31,584 nucleotides of DNA from positions 1 to 31,584 of IMG/VR virus record IMGVR_UViG_3300032285_001048; one strand, given 5' to 3'. Source of the DNA: a virus. The notes under the pieces were generated by a model, which saw only the letters and a list, made by a program, of their open reading frames with translations, had not been told where the DNA came from and did not search any database. A program made the position numbers and the translations under genes. Positions 26,239 through 31,584 of this stretch are shown piece by piece. Position 1 is the first letter of the stretch, and every line of letters begins with the position of its first letter.

Positions 26239-27600
26239 TCATAACTCCGAATCAGCAGACCAATGAACAGCAATTCTATTTGTTGCCCCAGAACCAGCAG
26301 GAGTAGATGCACTTATTGCAAAAGAACTTTCTCCAGCCATCCATGCTGATGTAGCTGTACAGTTCACTCCAGCGTTTTGGTCTCTTGCAAAAGCATTTGC
26401 TGCCGCTGGATTGTAAAAAGTAACAGTTGCCGCAGTTCTTTTATTAACCTTATATCTTGTATCTCCAAAAGCCATTCCGCTTAATGGCCCAGGAGATGAG
26501 GCTACTGCCGTACCGTTATAAGTTCCTGAGTTTTGCGCTACTGCTGTACCAATATCAAATGATTTCTCATAATAGCGTTGTGCTAATTGCAATTCGGTTG
26601 TATACGGCCTGTAATCAAAGCTCGTTGCTGTTGAGCCTTTCTCAAGCTGGACACCTGTGATGTAGAAAGTAGCACCGTTTGTTCCGACAACTGATGTTGC
26701 GCCTGTGACTGAGAAATAAATATTTCCTGACCATACGCTAGAAGTTGTACTATAAGTCGCACCAGACCCTAGACTCCATAAAATTTCAACACCCTCTCCA
26801 TTTGTTGCCCCAACCCAAGTACCAGAAGTATCACCAGCAATAGTTATGGTTTTTTGTTCCCATGTATTTGCAGATGAAATTGTGTATGAAAATGGATATG
26901 AACGATTATTTGCAGAATTTCGTAATCCCCCGCCAAAAGTTCCAGTAAGGCTTGAACGAACCCAAAAAGAAAGCGTGACAGTAGCGGCATTTGCAGTACC
27001 CCATGCCATATCTGCAAAGTTAAAGCCTTCAATTCTTTGAGCAGTTAAAAAAAAGTCTCCTGTAAGAATTGAGTAGGCAGACGATGATGTAAAACCTAGA
27101 TAGTTACTAAAACCTACCGGAGGCGTTACAGAACCAGCATTTTGTTGTGCGGTAAATTTGCTTGATTGTGTTGCGTAAGTAAGAAATCTATCTATAGGGT
27201 ATACGTTATTTGAAGTTGTCGGAGTTACTGCCGCCCCCGCATTCCTCTGGTCAATCACCATCGCACCATTGATGATGCGGTTTTTGAAGCCAAATGTACT
27301 CAAAGAAGTAAATAAACTTGCTGTGATATTTCCAGTTACAGCAGTATTACCCAACACTGTTTCATTACTTGTAACCACAAGCGTAGATACGTTTGCAGTG
27401 CCACTTACGTTAGCACCAGTAATAGTCACATTACCACTGCTGATAGTGACGTTAGTGAGCGTCACATTACCAAAAGAAGTTACTGTGTTACCTAGCTGTA
27501 CAGCGGTATTACCGATAGTAACAGGGGTAGCAAAGTTGGTGTCTAGTTGCGATAACGGAATTGCCGCAGTCGCAGTACCGAAAATATTAGGAACAGCCAT
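26239..27600 (-). CDS. Tail fibre protein (453 aa)
   Basis: The head (MAVPNIFGTATAAIPLSQLDTNF) is followed by Gly/Asn/Thr-rich beta repeats (GNVTLTNVTISSGNVTITGA). The segment FKNRIINGAMVIDQRNAGAA (about 101-120) opens a common fibre receptor domain of about 240 residues, with a jelly-roll-like pattern ending YITGVQLEKGS. The tail is about 110 residues. No chaperone or esterase motif seen. Confidence 0.8.
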   Translation of the reverse strand: MAVPNIFGTATAAIPLSQLDTNFATPVTIGNTAVQLGNTVTSFGNVTLTNVTISSGNVTITGANVSGTANVSTLVVTSNETVLGNTAVTGNITASLFTSLSTFGFKNRIINGAMVIDQRNAGAAVTPTTSNNVYPIDRFLTYATQSSKFTAQQNAGSVTPPVGFSNYLGFTSSSAYSILTGDFFLTAQRIEGFNFADMAWGTANAATVTLSFWVRSSLTGTFGGGLRNSANNRSYPFSYTISSANTWEQKTITIAGDTSGTWVGATNGEGVEILWSLGSGATYSTTSSVWSGNIYFSVTGATSVVGTNGATFYITGVQLEKGSTATSFDYRPYTTELQLAQRYYEKSFDIGTAVAQNSGTYNGTAVASSPGPLSGMAFGDTRYKVNKRTAATVTFYNPAAANAFARDQNAGVNCTATSAWMAGESSFAISASTPAGSGATNRIAVHWSADSEL

Positions 27601-27601
27601 T

Positions 27602-29596
27602 TTAGAACCTCACTCTCAATTCGTGTTCAAACTCAATCGTGTTAATAGTAAATGCAGGGTCAGAAGAAGTCATCGTCAAACCCAAATACTTACCATACTG
27701 TTGTGCATCTGACTTGTACAGGGCATACCCCGCACTTGTCAACCACCCTATTGTCGCCAAACTGTTGTTCTGCCAAGGGATTGTTGTCCCTGAATTGTTG
27801 TACCAAGTCACACTGTTGTTCAACGTGTAAACAGGACTAGAACCGCTCTCACTATCCACGGTTACATTTAACGTGCCTCCTGTAGTGAGAGTAGCCTCAA
27901 TACCAAACTTTAATGCTTGCTTGGTACGGATAGGGTCTTTCATGGGAGACAGGGATGTCTGTATCTGGCTAGAGACATTTGCAGTTGCATCCCCGTACAG
28001 CTTATACAAAGCCGTATCCGTCACCCCATACAAGCTAATCAACCCGCCTACAGGAGCAGATGTTGTGTATGTCAGCGCACCCTGGCTGGTGATAAACCAC
28101 TTCTTTTCAAAAAACACCGCCTGTACATACCTGCCACCTGTAGCGTAGGGGTAGGTTGAAGACAAATAGAAGTTGAATGCCGCACACAGGATGTTGTTGA
28201 GCAGGACTTGACCGCCTGTAATGGGCTTGGTGAAGTCGATATAGGGAAAAATACCGTCAAGCTGGTCAGAAATCTTGCTGGTAGTAGAGCCGACAAGGGC
28301 ATACACACCGTAGTTGTTCATGAACAACACTGAACGGAAGTAGGGAAAAACCGCATATTTCAGCTTGCTACCGACAGAAGCAGACACGTTGGTGTTGGTA
28401 AACAGGGTAGAACCTGTAGTAGTTACCCTAACATCCGAGAACACGTTGATGCTGTCATCCCCGTAGATATACAGGAAGTTGTTGGCAGACATCATGTACT
28501 GGATGTTGCCGTGCAGAGTCGAATCTGAAAGTGTCAGAGAGCCAGCAGAAACAGAAGTGAAGTCAGTAGGGGTAACGCTGGACGAATACGTCACCGTGCG
28601 CCCTGTAGACACCCAGACACGACCAGAAAAGGTAGCCACGCTGGAAATCTGGTCTAAGTTGGGAACACCTATGGCTGTAGCAGTGGTGTTTCCTGTGGGT
28701 GTGGGAGGTGCGGCAATAGCAATGGTGGGCACACTGGTGTAGTTGTTGCCTACGTTGGTCATGATGACCTGTGTGACTGCATTACCGTACACGATGGCTG
28801 TCGCAGCGGCATTTGCACCGCCACCACTGGTGATTGTGACGCTTGGAGGTGAAGCAGGGTTGTATCCAGACCCGCTATTTGTAACCTGAATGGCAAGCGC
28901 ACCCTTGGTGAAGGTCAAAACCTGGGCAATAGCATTTGCACCGCTACCACCACCACCTGTAAGAGTCACTGTAGGTGCTGCTGTGTACCCGCTACCACCG
29001 TTGGTGATGGCAATAGAGGACACGGTATTGGCTGTGATGGTGGCTGTGGCTGTAGCCTGGACACCATTTGATTGATTGGGGGCTGAAATAGTGACTGCTG
29101 GCGCAGTGACATAGCCTGTACCCCTGTTTGTGAGGCCAATCTGACCTACACCGCCCACAGCAAGCAAGTCAGTGCCATTCCAGGTAAACAAGCCCTTGTC
29201 AGGGTCACCTATAAAGACTTCCTCGTTCTTCCACTGTGCAACAGAGACGTTTGAGGATGAGAATGTGCCAGTAACAGCCACATTTCCTTTTGTAGCCATA
29301 TCTACTTTGAAGTATTCACCCCGTCCGTTGGCTTCAAAAGCCAGAATGTAGTCAGACAAGCCCAGATTGCAACTGGTCAGGCTGGTGACTACATTGCCAA
29401 ACGACACAGCGGCATTACCAGAATCTTTGACAGTAGTTTGAGCAGGAACAATCTTGATGTTGCCAAAGCCAATAGGCATGGCGTTCTCAATCCAGGAGAA
29501 CTCTTCCTCGTCAATAGCTGTTCTATTGGCCTTGGTGTTCAGGCCTTTGAAGTTCTTATAGACAGCATAAGATTTTTTTTGCTCTGCTGCTGCCAT
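27602..29596 (-). CDS. Tail hub/stabilisation-like protein with four GSGY repeats (664 aa)
   Basis: Starts [20 protein letters not shown], a pattern of podovirus tail hub or stabilisation proteins, with a beta-propeller-like run ([30 protein letters not shown]). Residues about 151-310 hold four tandem repeats of about 40 aa with the core TNxGxGYxxxPxVTI. It lies between fibre and adaptor genes. The TAATCATG junction lies upstream of its start. Confidence 0.76.
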   Translation of the reverse strand: MAAAEQKKSYAVYKNFKGLNTKANRTAIDEEEFSWIENAMPIGFGNIKIVPAQTTVKDSGNAAVSFGNVVTSLTSCNLGLSDYILAFEANGRGEYFKVDMATKGNVAVTGTFSSSNVSVAQWKNEEVFIGDPDKGLFTWNGTDLLAVGGVGQIGLTNRGTGYVTAPAVTISAPNQSNGVQATATATITANTVSSIAITNGGSGYTAAPTVTLTGGGGSGANAIAQVLTFTKGALAIQVTNSGSGYNPASPPSVTITSGGGANAAATAIVYGNAVTQVIMTNVGNNYTSVPTIAIAAPPTPTGNTTATAIGVPNLDQISSVATFSGRVWVSTGRTVTYSSSVTPTDFTSVSAGSLTLSDSTLHGNIQYMMSANNFLYIYGDDSINVFSDVRVTTTGSTLFTNTNVSASVGSKLKYAVFPYFRSVLFMNNYGVYALVGSTTSKISDQLDGIFPYIDFTKPITGGQVLLNNILCAAFNFYLSSTYPYATGGRYVQAVFFEKKWFITSQGALTYTTSAPVGGLISLYGVTDTALYKLYGDATANVSSQIQTSLSPMKDPIRTKQALKFGIEATLTTGGTLNVTVDSESGSSPVYTLNNSVTWYNNSGTTIPWQNNSLATIGWLTSAGYALYKSDAQQYGKYLGLTMTSSDPAFTINTIEFEHELRVRF

Positions 29597-29598
29597 GA

Positions 29599-30438
29599 TT
29601 AGAACGTGCTGTAGGGGTCAGGGATGCGCCTTGTATAGACAGAGTTCAACACTGCCTGTACATGCTTGAGATATTCTTGTTTATAGATTTCAGCCTCACC
29701 ATAACTCTGCTCTTTGTACTTGGCTTTGTAAGCCGCATAGAAAGCCACAGGTGTGGTGTAGGGGTCTTGAATAGGGTCAACAGCGTTAGGCGTGTTCAGA
29801 CTCAGTGCTGTTGGCAAGATGGTCGTGTCAATCTCAACAGGATAAGATTGGTCAGGCACAGGGCCAATGTAAATCTGTTGTTGTCCGTAGACAGAGAAAC
29901 ATACGGGTCTGCCGACATAGTTCTGCCAGTAGCGCAGTTGTGCGTTGAAGTTTGACCAGGGCAGGTAGCGCAGGGGAATGCGGCTGTTACCCCAATAAAT
30001 AGTGACGTTCAGGATGTCCAGGGTCGTGCCGTTAGACAAAGTGGCAAACGGAATAATCTCAGCAGGGCCAGAGTATGTCAGTTGTGCCGTACCGTCAGTG
30101 AACGGGGTGGACGGTGGGAACGTGTAGTTGGCAGCAGGGTAGGGAGGTGGTGTTGTGCCAAGCGTTCCAGATTGGGTAACTTGGTAAATGAAGATGTTGG
30201 AGAAGACAAACTGACCAGCAGTTACGGCTTGTCCAGCAGTCCAAATACTTGCAGGTACGCCAGTGTTGGAAATTGGGGTGGAGGTAATTTGCAGGGTACG
30301 CAAGCACCCCGTATCTCTCGCTACTCGCTCACGGGCATCGTTGATGTAGTCCGTCAGCTCCGAAGTAGACCAGAATACAGCGTTTGCGTCATGCAAGAGT
30401 CGCTGTACTTCCGTAATGTAGGAAGAGAGAGTTGCCAT
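29599..30438 (-). CDS. Head-tail adaptor protein (SU10/P22-adaptor-like)
   Basis: 279 aa. The N-terminus [43 protein letters not shown] matches the helix pattern of adaptors that dock below the portal. A beta insert follows, then [27 protein letters not shown] and a C-terminal helix ([25 protein letters not shown]). GAAGG precedes the ATG. It probably connects portal and tail hub. Confidence 0.82.
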   Translation of the reverse strand: MATLSSYITEVQRLLHDANAVFWSTSELTDYINDARERVARDTGCLRTLQITSTPISNTGVPASIWTAGQAVTAGQFVFSNIFIYQVTQSGTLGTTPPPYPAANYTFPPSTPFTDGTAQLTYSGPAEIIPFATLSNGTTLDILNVTIYWGNSRIPLRYLPWSNFNAQLRYWQNYVGRPVCFSVYGQQQIYIGPVPDQSYPVEIDTTILPTALSLNTPNAVDPIQDPYTTPVAFYAAYKAKYKEQSYGEAEIYKQEYLKHVQAVLNSVYTRRIPDPYSTF

Positions 30439-30450
30439 GTTACCTTCATG

Positions 30451-30792
30451 TTAAGCAACCCTCTGATTGACCTTTCCCTCACCACGCTTTTCAACGTGGA
30501 GAGGTACTACGCCAACCGCCGAGGGTAACGAGCGGTTCTTTGTTGGAGGAGTTTCAGAAATTTCAATCTTTCTGAACTTCTCCGTTGCTTCTTCAAGTTC
30601 GCTGTGCAGACGTATCAAGCCCAACTGGACAAGATACTTCTCTTTATCGTCATCTCCGTAACCAAGAACATGCTTGGCTGTTTGCAACGGTATCTCTACC
30701 GTCTTGCCGACAGGAAATTCAATCGCAACAAAGTTGTACTCAAAGTTCAAGTCTTTGTTGGAGTTGTTGGTTACGTAGACAACTTCTGTCAT
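30451..30792 (-). CDS. Small late protein, unknown (113 aa)
   Basis: A beta-rich N-terminus (VVYVTNNSNKDLNFEYNFVAIEFPVGKTVEIP) is followed by a charged helix (LHSELEEATEKFRKIEI) and a basic tail. The start overlaps the stop of the decoration-like gene (ATGA), placing it in the head-assembly block before the adaptor. A head-completion role is conceivable; no family assigned. Confidence 0.65.
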   Translation of the reverse strand: MTEVVYVTNNSNKDLNFEYNFVAIEFPVGKTVEIPLQTAKHVLGYGDDDKEKYLVQLGLIRLHSELEEATEKFRKIEISETPPTKNRSLPSAVGVVPLHVEKRGEGKVNQRVA

Positions 30793-31199
30793 AGTGATAC
30801 AACGTCACCGTAAACTGTAATATCAACAGTGTTGTTTGCCGCAGCACCTGTGTTCACACACACAAACAAAGGAGTTGTATAAATCTTGGTTGACGTATTT
30901 GCAGTCAATGCCAAGTCTTGATACAAGCCAGTGCCTGTGATGTTAGAGAGCACAGTTGCGTTAGAAACTGCGTTTGCCAAGTTACCATCATTACTTGTAA
31001 AGATGGTGACGTTGGCAGCAGCAACACTTCCGTTGGCATTAGCAGCGGTAATACGGCGAACGATGTAGCCAGTACTGACAGTATTGATAACTGCGATGGC
31101 GTTACCAGTGTTTCCCACCGCAACGGGTGGGTTGGTAGAGCCAACAGCAAAGCTGCCAAAGCTGTCTGGGTACAGTGCGCCTACATGGTTTGCGTTCAT
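30789..31199 (-). CDS. Beta-rich head decoration-like protein (136 aa)
   Basis: A Thr/Asn/Ala-rich beta protein: AVGNTGNAIAVINTVSTGYIVRR, ANVTIFTSNDG, SNITGTGLYQDLAL and TPLFVCVNTGAAANNTVDITVYG. AGGAG lies 5 nt before ATG 31199. Composition and position immediately after the putative capsid region suggest a capsid decoration or cement protein. Confidence 0.6.
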   Translation of the reverse strand: MNANHVGALYPDSFGSFAVGSTNPPVAVGNTGNAIAVINTVSTGYIVRRITAANANGSVAAANVTIFTSNDGNLANAVSNATVLSNITGTGLYQDLALTANTSTKIYTTPLFVCVNTGAAANNTVDITVYGDVVSL

Positions 31200-31210
31200 A
31201 CCGTCTCCTA

Positions 31211-31534
31211 TTAGCTGTTGTAAGTACCAGAGACGTTCACACCACCGTTGATGGTCAGAGCGGTCACAGCACCAGCGCCAGCAATAGTAGATTGTGCAAA
31301 CACGTTCACGCCATCAGACAAAATCATGCCGCCAGTGTTATTGGCAAGCAGAGTTGTAATAGCAGAACCGTTGTTGGCAGTAATCACTACGTTAGCAGCG
31401 GGGAACAACAGGTATGTACCTGCGGGAATCACTGTACCTGCGTTTGCAGCAGTCAGAGACACGTTGGAGAAGTAAGCACCAGCAGTGTTGGTGGTTGCAT
31501 TCGCCAGAATGATTTTGTTCATTGCTAAAGCCAT
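31211..31534 (-). CDS. Beta-rich head decoration-like protein (107 aa)
   Basis: Ala/Thr/Asn/Gly-rich beta strands (AGAYFSNVSLTAANAG, TYLLFPAANVVITANNG, AGAVTALTINGGVNVSG). AGGAG lies 8 nt before ATG 31534; an internal ATG (MNKII) is possible. It directly follows an upstream gene whose last 11 codons are visible. Decoration or cement role inferred from composition and location. Confidence 0.6.
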   Translation of the reverse strand: MALAMNKIILANATTNTAGAYFSNVSLTAANAGTVIPAGTYLLFPAANVVITANNGSAITTLLANNTGGMILSDGVNVFAQSTIAGAGAVTALTINGGVNVSGTYNS

Positions 31535-31545
31535 GTCTTTTTCTC

Positions 31546-31584
31546 CTTACAGTGAAAGGTAGTTGTAACCCGTCACCTTGGTCA
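31546..31584 (-). CDS. C-terminal end of an upstream late gene (partial)
   Basis: On the minus strand the last codons read TKVTGYNYLSL then TAA (31548-31546), running off the right edge. The stop is 11 nt before the next gene's start. Gene order would put the major capsid protein here; the short tail is compatible but not diagnostic. Confidence 0.45.

Noticed and set aside
1-31584. CRISPR array, insertion sequence, integrase or attachment site
   Set aside because: No regularly spaced repeats, transposase motifs, integrase motifs or tRNA fragments were seen.

Overview
This window is most of a tailed-phage genome with a podovirus-type gene set. It carries a portal, a large terminase, a head-tail adaptor, a tail-hub/stabilisation-like protein, several large Ala/Gly-rich internal (ejection-type) proteins, tail fibres and a complete Gram-negative lysis cassette (holin candidate, embedded Rz/Rz1 spanins, M15 endolysin). 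The spanins and the two lipoproteins imply a Gram-negative host. Several small accessory families, which I recognise from memory only, resemble those of freshwater betaproteobacterial (Burkholderiales-type) phages; that host assignment is an inference. I see no integrase, repressor, RNA polymerase, DNA polymerase, helicase, tRNA or CRISPR array.

Layout: (1) 1-6316, minus strand: small accessory genes, then PGDYG-type protein, terminase large subunit, DUF5672 glycosyltransferase-like protein, HTH-like protein, zinc-ribbon-like protein, portal and tiny basic peptides, running off the left edge. (2) 6317-6864: a 548-nt divergent control region with a minus-strand promoter embedded in a terminator hairpin, repeated 7-mers and 9-mers, two G6 tracts and a strong plus-strand promoter. 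(3) 6865-9003, plus: small early genes separated by stem-loops, then a candidate structured RNA at 8349-8449 and a noncoding stretch with clustered DnaA-box-like sites (candidate origin). (4) 9066-14157, plus: a DNA-recombination operon (YqaJ-like exonuclease, RecT-like annealing protein, HTH_39 protein, small protein with an SSB-like acidic tip, PD-(D/E)XK-like nuclease) ending in a glycosyltransferase and a methyltransferase. (5) 31584-14147, minus: the late operon, read from the right edge: decoration-like proteins, adaptor, stabilisation protein, fibres, internal proteins including one with an HExxH metalloprotease domain, membrane proteins, lysis genes and two basic proteins. It converges on the methyltransferase with an 11-nt overlap.

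The genes fit a phage that uses the host polymerases (sigma70-like promoters) and probably host DnaA and replisome for initiation, with its own exonuclease/annealing pair. The left minus operon ends in portal and downstream genes. The right minus operon begins just after the last codons of an unseen gene. The missing capsid and scaffold genes would fit between the two edges if the genome is circular or circularly permuted.

Gene starts are set from Shine-Dalgarno spacing and stop/start overlaps. Nine small genes of under 60 codons were found by hand, including a GTG-start 41-aa gene, a nested 39-aa membrane peptide and an embedded Rz1. One gene at 16764 appears to use an ATT start codon. Family names are from memory of family motifs; no database search was possible.
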